This document shows, in pieces, positions 25,235-47,629 of a stretch of DNA of 64,000 bases. The first letter of the stretch is position 1. Every line of letters begins with the position of its first letter. The DNA is from Hydractinia symbiolongicarpus. Its lineage: Eukaryota > Cnidaria > Hydrozoa > Anthoathecata > Hydractiniidae. Position numbers and translations under genes: made by a program. Below the pieces are notes generated by a model. The model worked only from the letters and a program-made list of their open reading frames with translations, was not told the DNA's origin and made no database searches. The stretch is from assembly GCF_029227915.1 (NCBI RefSeq), contig NC_079886.1:16034501-16098500 (forward strand), in the 5' to 3' direction.

Positions 25235-26172
25235 TATAAGCAGTCCAACATTTCATCCAACATTGTATGTTGGATGAAATGTTGGATTAGTTTGCCCCCG
25301 CCTTAAAGCAATTTATCGATAACATGTTATTGTAAACCACTTCTAAATGTTTTTCTTTTTTTTTTTACTTCAAGGAATGCAAATGTTAGTTTACAATGCA
25401 GTGACGGTAAAGACAGTTAAATTGTTTTTTCGAAAGTCTAAGATATTAATTAAAAGCCAGAACGCTGCTGTTGCTAAAGACGATAACCCTTTAAAAGAAT
25501 TGAAAGAAGAGATTGTGCAGTCCAACCCGATCTTGTTTGTGATACCATGGATGCTGCTTCCGTCACTGATGTTGAAAAGGGAGTTGCAGCTTTTGTCAGA
25601 CGCTGAAATCATACTAGATGTATCGGATAAGGAAGATGCCAGCAATGGAGATAATGATGGTGATGATGGCGAATTCGAAGTTGAAGAAGCATCCGTCGAG
25701 TTCCCGAACGACGTGAACTTCAGTAGAGTTGATAAAGCAGCTTAAATGAAGGGGAGATGGTTCAATCATATGCAAATCACGTCGGTCGCATTCTTAGCCA
25801 GCACTTTGCCCAGGCCGAAGAAACAAACAAAGATAAATGATTTCTTAAGAATTTGTAACGATTTCTTATGTATCCTAGTCCAATGAATTTTGAAAAATTA
25901 TATTCGAATCCCCTATTTTCCCTATTATCTGATAATTCGAACAAATTTTTCTGTCCCTTGCTTGTTTAAATTAACGGAGATGTGTACTTTACATAATAAT
26001 AATTTCGAAATACCGACGGCTGTCGACGGCAGTAACATGGGTACAAGGTTGTTCATCATGTAAACATGTAAACAATAACATGGTAAATGGTGGCTGAGTT
26101 CAAAGTTTGCAGTGGACATGTGCATGTATTTTAAGAGTGAAAAGACACTCAAGTAGTCTAAAAAGTTCTTCC

Positions 26173-39406
<13,234 letters not shown>

Positions 39407-40372
39407 ACACATGGGTGTATACGAAGATATCACTCGACTTATTTGCCGAAGGCGAAAAACACTATTGTGACCAGGATGATATATTATGCGAGCGGAATTT
39501 AAGATGGTGTAAAATATTTTAGACGTTTTATTAGAATCATTTTTAGTGTACATACAAGCTGAGTTAGGTAGGTTAAAAAATTGCAATTTTTTGTTCTTGA
39601 CCAGATAAGCAGAAGCCTGCAGGCGAATGCGTTGTAAATAAAGTACCGCCAAGATAGTTAATTTGCTTCTCACCGCCACAAAGACGTTGTTTGAAATAGC
39701 GATGAGTAATCGTATGAGCAGTTCAGTGATTTTTTTAATAATGTTCTTAAACACAAAACCATGTAAAACCTAGAATGTCATTAGGTCCAGTACTTTTTTA
39801 AATCTAGCAAATAAAATTGAATATATTTTTTTACATTTTATGGTCGTATTGTTTTTTGTCGTATCACAACTTAAATGTTCTTTCTTCTGTGTCCATCAAA
39901 AAGTACCTTAGGGCGGGGTAGTAGGAAAAGATTTATGTAGGGAAAAAAATTTAATGTGCGCTAAATTTTTCCTTTCTTAAGATAACTGCAAACGCAACTA
40001 AAAAACGTGTAGCGAGTCAAGATCTAAAATGTGCACGAGAGATCAGTTCGCATAACCTTGCGGGCGCGCAGACGGTCATTTCAAAGATTAGGAACTGCGG
40101 GTTGTTTAACAAGCAAGAACTAAGTAGTACCATAACCACCATTATGGAGGAGAGTTAATATTTTACCAGAACTAGTATATATTGTGTGTGTGCATCATCC
40201 ATATTCATCTTTACCAGGCAAAAGTTTTTAAAAGATGTTTACCTATTCGAGTTTCACTTCTAACTTTTACAAATAACATTAAAGTCTGTCGTGGAAATGT
40301 ATGAAAAGATTATATCCTTGTTCGGTATTCACATTAGTTTCCATCCCTATTAGTCTTTTGGAAAACACAATC
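39407..40372. other. Convergent intergenic interval
   Basis: This lies between the stop of CROT (plus) and the stop of the first Kv gene (minus). It holds candidate AATAAA signals for CROT at 39637-39642 and 39809-39814. No other gene is supported. Confidence 0.45.
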
Positions 40373-40373
40373 T

Positions 40374-41489
40374 TTATTCTGTTAATCGAGATGAGTATAT
40401 GTTCTTCTCATACATCATTTCAAATTTGTTGACGATGGATAACACGGGGATGGCAGTGAGAATTATCGTCGTTGTCATAAAACACCCGCAGATAATCTTA
40501 CCCACAGTAGTTTGCGGGTGTATGTCACCATACCCGACTGTACTTATCGTCTGTACTCCCCACCAAAACGACGCTGGAATGCTTGTGTACATAGTACCGG
40601 ACACTTCTTTTTCAATGAAATACATTAAACTACCACCTAATGTCATGGTGATGAGGAAGAACACTGCGAATAGCTGTAGATCATTAAAACATGACTTGAT
40701 TATTGCGCAAGCTACATGCAGGTTTCTTGAATGTCTTGAAATGCGCAATAAACGAACTACGCGAATAACACGTAAAATTCTCAGAAAATTTAACTTCATC
40801 TTGCTATGTCCTATGAAGGCAATCATGACAAAATATGGAAAAATAGCCAGACAGTCCACCAGGTTTAGATAATCCATTACAAAAGTCTTCTTATTAGGTG
40901 CAACAATGTATCGAGCGGTTAACTCAATAAGAAAAAGTGTGTTTAAACATAGTTCCAGAGCATGCCAGGGATTTTTAGTCGAATGAACAGAGCTTGATGC
41001 TAATGACGGTACTGTTTCTAAGCATGCAGCTACGATAGAAATAAAAATGAAAAAGAAGGAGAAAAAGGCGTAGGCATGCGAAAGTCGGGATGATTCGAGA
41101 TATTCAAATATGATCCAGATTTTGTTCGGTAGTCTTTCATCAAGATTAACATCCTGTGTTTCATTCGTATACAGCCATCCTTCTACTTCTGCCATTTTGT
41201 TGATATATTCAATAGGTAGTTTGAAATAATGACATTCGTTTATAAAGTCATCTATCCTTGTCCCTGATGGGCATGACAACCTTCCATAAGACTGGTAAAA
41301 AAACAAGATGGCGTCGAAGCAACTTCTCTTGCACGCAAGAAAGTACTCATTCTTTCTCTTGCAATAGAATACTTTTCGACTCACTGGATCACCCAGTAAT
41401 GTCTTTGGATATCTTTCTAGCGTGTCTTTATAAGTTTCAAATATTTTCCCACTTATATTCAATTTTACTCTTTCTTCGTTTAAAATCAT
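40374..41489 (-). CDS. Shaker-like voltage-gated potassium channel, intronless (first of a tandem pair)
   Basis: A single 371-aa frame. It has an N-terminal T1 (BTB-like) tetramerisation domain about 6-105 (VKLNISGKIFETY, YPKTLLGD, FDAILFFYQS), then six membrane segments: S1 about 138-158 (ending CLETVP), S2 about 175-197, S3 about 205-227, and S4 at 235-255 with Arg at every third position from R237 to R255. The pore holds STVGYGD, with filter TVGYGD at 317-322. S6 reads AIPVLSIV (346-353), where Leu replaces the second Pro of the usual Pro-Val-Pro bend. It should form tetrameric K+ channels gated by depolarisation. Tails are short: no N-terminal ball region and only about 15 residues after S6. 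The stop codon lies inside an AATAAA. The closest family is Kv1/Shaker; subtype is uncertain. Confidence 0.95.
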   Translation of the reverse strand: MILNEERVKLNISGKIFETYKDTLERYPKTLLGDPVSRKVFYCKRKNEYFLACKRSCFDAILFFYQSYGRLSCPSGTRIDDFINECHYFKLPIEYINKMAEVEGWLYTNETQDVNLDERLPNKIWIIFEYLESSRLSHAYAFFSFFFIFISIVAACLETVPSLASSSVHSTKNPWHALELCLNTLFLIELTARYIVAPNKKTFVMDYLNLVDCLAIFPYFVMIAFIGHSKMKLNFLRILRVIRVVRLLRISRHSRNLHVACAIIKSCFNDLQLFAVFFLITMTLGGSLMYFIEKEVSGTMYTSIPASFWWGVQTISTVGYGDIHPQTTVGKIICGCFMTTTIILTAIPVLSIVNKFEMMYEKNIYSSRLTE

Positions 41490-42952
41490 TGTGAAATGAT
41501 TGATTTTTAACGTTTAAAACACTGTGATTCTGTCAGCGGTTGGTATCGTGGAGTACTTGAATAATTAACATTAATTATGTACAAAGTTGTATATATCAAA
41601 TCATAAATTACTAATTTGTGTCAAATATATTTGCATGAAATTATGATATTAATTTGTTTGACCTCGTCAAAAAACTCGATTCAAACATGTTGCCAAGTTA
41701 TTCTGCTTCATTGCTAAAATTGACAGCAGCGCAGTCATAACAGCTCTGCACTTTTTTTTAATGGTTTTTTGTGTTTTTTAGGCTAAAATTGTTCTTATTA
41801 AGTTAGTAGAAATTCCTTCTAGGTTCTAATAAAAAACGCGTATGCTTTACAGGTATAAAAAACTGGGACCTGCACTACTAATTATTGCAAAACTGTTTTG
41901 GCAGCCACTTAGAATTTTGATTGAAGGAGGAAACTTTTACGGTTTTTGGCCCAAATCTGGAAAGTTAGACGCTTCAAAAAATTTAATAAAAAGCCTTTAT
42001 CGCGAAAGTTTATCCCCTCAAAATGTGTTGATGTAGGCTGTTTGCGACAGTAAGTTTTCCGGAATTTTTATTCATTCTGTATTTTCTTTTATGGGATAAA
42101 AATGTTCTTTATATACCACTTTTATCCTTATTATTGAAGGCTTCGTGTATTAATCATTAACTAACTCTGTAAATCGATTCCAAACCATGTGTTATTTCAA
42201 CACACGCTATTTCAAGACCTCATAAAACGGCTAATAATCAACAACTATGTCTATATTGTAAAAGTTCATTTTCGCGATAAATCATTAAAATAGTTAAAAA
42301 GCAGCCATTCGCAAAAGATATTTCTTTTGATTTCGCATATTTTTTTTTGACTCGCGAAAGCTTCTTTTTAAAGTATTATGGAAGAACTCAAAGCAATACC
42401 AAATTTACCAGCATGCCAAATATATACGCTGGGTTTTCACCCCAGACTACGACGGAATTTTTATAAATTATAATAAAAATGCTAAGCTACACTTAGTATT
42501 AACAAATACTGTTAGACGGAACCCTAGGATAATGTTTTGGTCCTGCCTATTATAATGTATATACATTGTCAAAATGACTCGCGAGCCAAAACAAATAACT
42601 AATCTTATTCAAAAAATATTTTGTACTTAAAGAGTTTGGAAATTGGCCTACTCACAAAATCAAATAACTCCTGTTTCCAAACTTACCCTGCTCTGGTAAT
42701 TAAAGAGAGTCCTCGATCGCGTGTCTTCAAATTTAATTGTTTGTTTTACAATAATAATCAGTCAGGTTTTACCATATCTGTTAATGCACTAGAATCATTT
42801 GTAAATTTGATAACTATCCCGAGAAGCTCGTACGAAGTTTTATTATAGCTGCAGTAAGGTTATTCAGTTTTCGTCTTTTGTTGGTCACAATTCTTCGTAG
42901 TAAATTAAGTATTTAGTATAATCGAAAAAAACAAACAATGTTGTCGCTCAAC
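41490..42952. other. Spacer between the two Kv genes
   Basis: About 1.46 kb of AT-rich DNA that must contain the promoter of the downstream minus-strand Kv gene and the 3' end of the upstream one. Fragments with TTATCGCGAAAGTTTATCCCC (41996-42017) and similar TCGCGA blocks near 42275-42360 resemble the Harbinger-type subterminal repeats elsewhere in the window, but no element ends were found. Confidence 0.35.
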
Positions 42953-44077
42953 TTAAAGGTTTGTTGCATAGTAAGATGTAAATTTAGTGACAATAGAGAG
43001 GACTGGTAAAGAAATTGTTAAAGCTCCAAACGCCATGAAACAAGCAGCAAATAATTTTCCAGCAGAACTTGTGGGTGTTATGTCGCCGTAGCCGAGGGTT
43101 GTAATGGTCTGTACTGCCCACCACAGCGACTCGGGTATGCTTGTAAACACCTCTCGATCTTCCATGTAATACATCAGGCTTCCACCAAACACCATTAGCA
43201 TGAGCAAACATACAATCAAAATTTGTAAATCGTGAAGACTTGACCGGATAATGTCACCGACAACCTTCACTCGTTTCGAATGCTTCGATAATCGAAATAA
43301 TCGAAAAACTCGCAACAGGCGTAACATTCGTAACATTTTCACAGATTTCACGCTTTCGCTTGCAACAATCAAAAGGATGAAGTAAGGTATGATAGCTAGA
43401 GCATCTATGCAATTTAAAAAACTTGTGCAAAATTTTTTTTTGTTTGGAGAAAATACAAGGCGTATCATCAACTCAAACAAAAACCACGTGTTCAGGATGA
43501 GCTCAATCAACGACCATGGGTTGCTCTTTATAGCACCGTGGTCGTGATGTTGGTTTAAGTTTGGCATAGTCTCTAAACAGGAAACAACAATGGAGACCGC
43601 TATGATGCTCAGGGAGAATAAAGCAAAGTATCTAGCACATGCTGATGTTTCTGGGTTTTCCAACAGATCCCATGCTTTACGTTGAAATAGACACATGAAT
43701 CTTTCATCTTGAAAAATTTCAGAATTTTCATCTTCTTCTTCTTCCTCCTCCTCAAACATAACACCTTCCTTAAACTTCATTCTCTTTATAACATCCACAG
43801 GCAATTCAAAGAAAATGCATTCTTCTTCAAAATCTTCAACTCGTATTTCAGCAGGGCAAGACAAAATGCCATTAGACTGGTAGAAATATAAAATAGCCGC
43901 GAAACTTAACCTGTTTCTATCAAAAAAGTATTCATTCCGCTGATGACAATAGAATGAACCTCTTTTCTTAAAATCACCAAGCAAGGTGTCGGGATAGCGT
44001 TGCATAGTTTTTTCGAATGTTTCGAAAATTTCGCCGCTGATGTTAAATTTGATGCGTGAAAATTTAACGGCACTCAT
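42953..44077 (-). CDS. Shaker-like voltage-gated potassium channel, intronless (second of a tandem pair)
   Basis: A single 374-aa frame, 1.46 kb upstream of its paralogue in the same orientation. The T1 domain is at about 6-103 (IKFNISGEIFETF, YPDTLLGD, FFDRNRLSFAAILYFYQS). A glutamate run (109-115) lies in the T1-S1 linker. S1 is about 148-168 (CLETMP follows), S2 about 187-208, S3 about 219-239. S4 carries R250, R253, R256, R259, R262, K265 and K268. The pore filter is TLGYGD (327-332), with Leu where TVGYGD is usual. S6 has LPVLSIV (357-363), sharing the PVL change with the neighbour. Both tails are short. T1 and S6 similarities show that the pair arose by local duplication. Expected role: voltage-gated K+ current in excitable cells; actual selectivity and gating unknown. 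Confidence 0.95.
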   Translation of the reverse strand: MSAVKFSRIKFNISGEIFETFEKTMQRYPDTLLGDFKKRGSFYCHQRNEYFFDRNRLSFAAILYFYQSNGILSCPAEIRVEDFEEECIFFELPVDVIKRMKFKEGVMFEEEEEEEDENSEIFQDERFMCLFQRKAWDLLENPETSACARYFALFSLSIIAVSIVVSCLETMPNLNQHHDHGAIKSNPWSLIELILNTWFLFELMIRLVFSPNKKKFCTSFLNCIDALAIIPYFILLIVASESVKSVKMLRMLRLLRVFRLFRLSKHSKRVKVVGDIIRSSLHDLQILIVCLLMLMVFGGSLMYYMEDREVFTSIPESLWWAVQTITTLGYGDITPTSSAGKLFAACFMAFGALTISLPVLSIVTKFTSYYATNL

Positions 44078-45656
44078 ACCGTATTAGAGATGCATAATAT
44101 CACGGCTAAATCAAATTAGTTTTGGCAAATACCAAGTTAGAATATTCTTCTTCTAACAACACGCTAGTGACTGCTCGTTTCCGTGTGATTACGTTTTCCA
44201 CTAAGAATTTATTTACAACAACTATACATATTTGATCGCAAAACATCGTTCAATTCTATCCTTAAGAAACTCTCTTTTAATTGTATTTTATTCATTAGTT
44301 ATAAAAATCTTTAGAGAACATGCTGGCAAGTTTTACATTAAAGAAGAAAACATATTTCATATGAAAATTAACTAATTTCACGCTGGTTTGTTATTGTCGT
44401 AACAACTTAAAAAATTCGTCTTCTTTTTTTTTAGATTTTTATATATAAATTTTATAATTTTTTATAAAATGATTCGACAAAGTCAAATGTATAGCACCGT
44501 CCTTCCTGTATTCCATGGTGATAAAATTACCATCCGTCCCGCCAGCATTAACACCCTAATCCTAAAATTGTCTTAATTCGAACAAAAATAATGTAACAAA
44601 TAAGTAAAAAAAAAATTTAGCGCAAACTGACACTTAAAACGGTATAAATCCAGGTGAAGAGATCACATTGCCTTTATCCCAGGGTAAACTTTACAGTTGT
44701 AATGACTATCGCGTCTTCTTTAATAAATACGCGTAAGCGAATCTATTGCGTGAACTCTTAGAAATATGAGGCAAACTGTTTTTGTCATTTTTACGTAACA
44801 TCGTGAAAATAAAATTCAAAGAATATTCAGTTCAAGATTTCATAAATATATTTTACACCACTAGGAACTTAATCTTTTTATATATTATGAACTAATAAAT
44901 ATTATATTACCTACGGATTCACATATACAAACATACAAACGGCGTAAAAAACACCAATATGAAATTCGTTCTATGTTCAGAGAGTTATCGTTCTCATCAG
45001 CGTGAACACGTTTCTCAGATTTTATTTAAAACGAATAGTGAGACGAAACAGCCACTAGAGAAATGTTTAGAACAACATTCCAATAATTTTGTGAATGAAA
45101 GGTTGATAAAGTGTAAAATATTAAGTTTTATAATGGGGCCATTTGACCACCCTTTTTTTAAAGAACGAAAATGTAAGAGACACGAGACCGTAACTATAGG
45201 AACAGCTAACTCGTAAAATATAAAAGAAATGAAGAACATGGTTCTTACTGGAAAGCGTTTTAACGTATAACACAGGAAACAGGTTCTATAAATTTTAAAA
45301 AATTCCCGTTTAAAATTATTTAACATCCAAACTGAACCTCACAAAAATTTAATAAATAGTATCATAGTTCTCTTTTCATTTTTACGAACGTAATTTTGTC
45401 GAATGTTTTACTGTTACAAGTTAAAATATCACATTGTTTAGTAACCAGAGTAACCAAAAACACGAGAAAAAAACTCGAACTTCCCTCTATTGTCAAACAA
45501 AAAGTTATAAATTTTCCTTTTTCCTAATAAAAAAATCTCCATGCTGGACATATTTTAGCATCCACTTAAGCCGTTACCATAGGTAACAAAAAAAACAACA
45601 GCCTCTACACAGGAGTTGTAGCCTCCACCAGAAACACCTCATCATCAGATGCCAGG
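44078..45656. other. Intergenic, with a short FAM221A exon 5-like segment
   Basis: AT-rich, containing the upstream region of the second Kv gene. The only recognised item is the segment at 45130-45216 described separately. A TIR element or gene was not found. Confidence 0.35.
45130..45216 (+). pseudogene. Possible duplicated fragment of FAM221A exon 5
   Basis: The translation MGPFDHPFFKERK at 45133 on matches the start of FAM221A exon 5 (GPFDHPFLK, 16644 on) over seven consecutive residues. At DNA level the match is interrupted mainly at third codon positions (CCG/CCA, GAT/GAC). Past this the two diverge; a weak further likeness is ATGCAAGAG versus ATGTAAGAG. No splice acceptor precedes it and there is no other FAM221A exon nearby. 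It may be a decayed exon copy or chance. Confidence 0.3.
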
Positions 45657-47148
45657 CTACCAGTGGGTGGACGCCGTTCGTGTGATAAGGTAGTATTCTG
45701 AACCCACGCCTGCAAACAAACAATATATAAAGATATAGCGGAATTTTATTGAAAATGAATATCAAGGTTCTTTATTTTTAACAAAATAAACCAAACAAAT
45801 CAAACCTTGGCAATTACATCACTCTTGTTAGAAAGCAGTCGAACTTTTGGGTTGGCGTCGTTTGCGAACCAGCTTTTAGCTAAAATGGATACGGAGACTT
45901 TTCACAATACAAATCAAGAAACATACTACGCATGCGCAGTAGGTCTGAAGCAATACTGTATCACTCGTTTCATGTTCTTCAGACTCAATCACTTTAAAAG
46001 TTTCGTTTAACCAATTTAATTATGTGATTTCTGATGCCGTCACCATAAAATTTTTTATTCGAAAATTCAAAAAAGGAGCTGCAACGAGTCCAAATTTGTT
46101 TTTTTAAAGCTTCCATTGTTTTTCGCACTGATAGTTCAAAAAACCCGAAATAAACACCACTATATTTCCAAATTTAGGAAAACCTCTATTAGAGATTTAA
46201 TAGAAAGAATAAAAAGTAAACAAAAACAACTGATAGACCTGTTCCCCTCGTTGCGTTTTTTATTTTACTGTCGCCAAGCTTACATCTCTTTCCATTATTT
46301 CCCTTAAAAGGGAGAAAAATAACATGGCAAGTGTATTCCTTAGCAAATCTTCACGTACCTGTTTTATGATTATAACCGCTTGCAGTTTTCAAAAATTGCA
46401 CCACCACGCCTAAAAACAACAAGATTGGCCACAAACCAAGCAATGACCACGAAAACCAACACGGCACCGTCACTTTTTCCCGGTTTAACATGTTCTCACA
46501 CGCTGTCCTTCTTAGCATGGACAAGTCCAAGTAGAAGTCGATCGCCAACATGATCAGAATGACGCCGAAACTCGTAAAGTAGACGACAGATGTAGACCTT
46601 TCAAACTTTAACACTGGAATCAACAGAAGCATGAAAGAAAACAGCACAATCGCAGGTGCAATAAAAACGTTCTCGATCTTCAAGAAGACATTCACAACGT
46701 ATAATACACACGAAGTGAGAAAAATACTTTGATTCATGCTGCAGAATAACAGACCAATGATTTTCACAAACGCTCCGATTAAGCCCAGCCCGATTCCACA
46801 ACAAGCAGCGATTATACTGTTAATTAATACTGATAGTCCTGATGCTTCTTGCAGGATCATGAAAGCCATAAGCGAAATTAGCGAAAATACTTGAATAAAA
46901 AGCGACACTCGGAATATTCTATATCCTAAGGAATAAAATGATGTAAAGAATTAGTTATTGGTGTTTTGTTTATTAGAAAAAGTTGTTTGTTAGTGATTAG
47001 TTTTTGTGCCCTTATTTTTACTAATAAAAATACACTCACCCGTAAACATCATCACCAAACCAATAACGAAACACAATCCAAAAACCACTGACAACGCGAT
47101 ATTGTCATCAAAATCATACTGAAAAGAAGTGCACTCGCTCTCCTCCAT
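45657..47148 (-). CDS. TMEM198: TMEM198-like multi-pass membrane protein, three exons
   Basis: Exons (minus) are 47148-47040, 46925-46359 and 45709-45657, with donors GTGAGT and GTACGT and acceptors CCTTAG and TTTGCAG. Phases agree and give 242 aa. The N-terminus MEESECTSFQYDFDDN precedes about seven hydrophobic segments, starting with IALSVVFGLCFVIGLVMMF, then GYRIFRVSLF at the exon 1/2 join. The conserved last segment reads CWFSWSLLGLWPILLFLGVVVQF, followed by a hydrophilic tail. This pattern, including the Gly-Tyr-Arg after the first helix and the CWxSWxLLxLWP block, is that of TMEM198. Vertebrate TMEM198 is reported to promote Wnt/LRP6 signalling in membranes; the role here is inferred. 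The long basic cytoplasmic tail of vertebrate proteins is missing. Exon 3 has a longer open alternative frame (see findings), so the C-terminus is uncertain. Confidence 0.85.
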
Positions 47149-47256
47149 AATATCTTTTTTCGTTGTGCTATTTCAAATTATTCAACAGTGCAGATAATAA
47201 ACAACAGTGAAACATGAATGTGAGTACGTAAGAATCATTGGCAAAGTAACACAATA

Positions 47257-47629
47257 CACCTTTCCCGAATTTCATAATTTATAATAATTATGACGTCAAC
47301 CAGAATTCTATAATGGTTCTATGCTCCTCAAAAACGGATATTGAGATAGAATATCAAATTATCATGACAAAAATGAAGTTTTTAGAGCAATATAATATTC
47401 TGGTTAGATTTTATTTAGATTTGACGAATAATTATTTTTCCAAGAAAGCTCGGCTATATGAAGGGTTCGACCGTAACTTTCAGTTCGCAATTGAGCCACA
47501 ACAAACAGAAATATTTACGAAATTAGGTAATTTGTTCTACCTTTTGTTAAGGAACTCAGGGATAAGAATCATTTTTAGTATCGACCTCTTTTATTGAGTT
47601 TGACATAATTAGGAAATTCGGGAAAGGTC
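47257..47629. mobile_element. Miniature inverted-repeat element, TA-flanked
   Basis: The ends CACCTTTCCCGAATTTC and GAAATTCGGGAAAGGTC are inverted repeats, identical over 16 bp apart from the outermost base. They are flanked by TA (47255-47256, 47630-47631). At 373 bp with no transposase it fits a Tc1/mariner- or pogo-type MITE. An internal 94-codon plus-strand frame is not taken as a gene, because it begins and ends inside the element and shows no family features. It lies just upstream of the TMEM198-like start (47148). Confidence 0.7.

Larger units (their letters stand above)
21052..25302 (+). mobile_element. Harbinger-like element nested in the Tigger transposase
   Basis: The left end begins GGCGGGGGTAAAC and the right end closes with GTTTGCCCCCGCC, an inverted repeat. 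Both sides abut TTAA (21048-21051 and 25303-25306), so a TTA or TTAA target was duplicated. Subterminal palindromes built from CCAACATTTCATCCAACAT and its complement occur at both ends (21068-21118, 25246-25287). A Harbinger transposase N-terminal fragment lies inside (22585 on). On the minus strand at about 22950-23045 a charged Lys/Glu stretch could be a remnant of the second, Myb-like Harbinger protein (inference). Three later elements sit inside it, so most of its length is not its own sequence. Confidence 0.75.
20290..25845 (+). pseudogene. Tigger/pogo DDE transposase, frameshifted and split by insertion
   Basis: The parts appear in family order: an N-terminal helix-turn-helix (KGMSSKNVAAKYNVPKN, from about 20297), a CENP-B-like second DNA-binding motif (HLNVKNFQSSDSWLR, about 20462-20515, then KTISGE), the start of the DDE domain (KLSKICITGLAAVDAVGEKL and NPRCFKNIKSF, 20700-20825), and IALIIDNCPTHPEIENLK with QPIDQGVV (about 20927-21047). 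The insertion 21052-25302 breaks the frame exactly at TTAA; on its far side the frame resumes with KAIYR, then NAVTVKTVKLFFRKSKI (25396 on) and a basic tail KKQTKINDFL (about 25818-25847). Several frameshifts and stops also exist, so the protein is dead. Many transposases of this family share this C-terminal basic-aromatic ending. Confidence 0.85.
19617..25977 (+). mobile_element. Tigger/pogo element interrupted by a nested Harbinger-like element
   Basis: The outer element is defined by its transposase relic, whose two parts lie on either side of a 4.25-kb insertion. The probable right end is at about 25977, where a stretch with ATTCGAACAAATTTTTCTGTCCC leads to TTAACGG. A similar but diverged stretch starting CCGGTTAATTCGAACATTCG at about 19617 may be the left end. 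Both boundaries are approximate, because the ends are degenerate and I could not confirm a TA duplication. Without the insertion the element would be about 2.1 kb, a plausible size for a Tigger. Confidence 0.55.

Noticed and set aside
40399-40872. 157-codon plus-strand open frame
   Set aside because: Antisense shadow of the first Kv channel gene, whose own frame has clear family motifs.
45574-45765. 63-codon minus-strand open frame with Trp- and Cys-rich end
   Set aside because: Overlaps the TMEM198-like last exon in another frame and depends on a non-matching splice phase.
47313-47597. 94-codon plus-strand open frame
   Set aside because: Begins and ends inside a 373-bp inverted-repeat element and shows no domain; likely chance.
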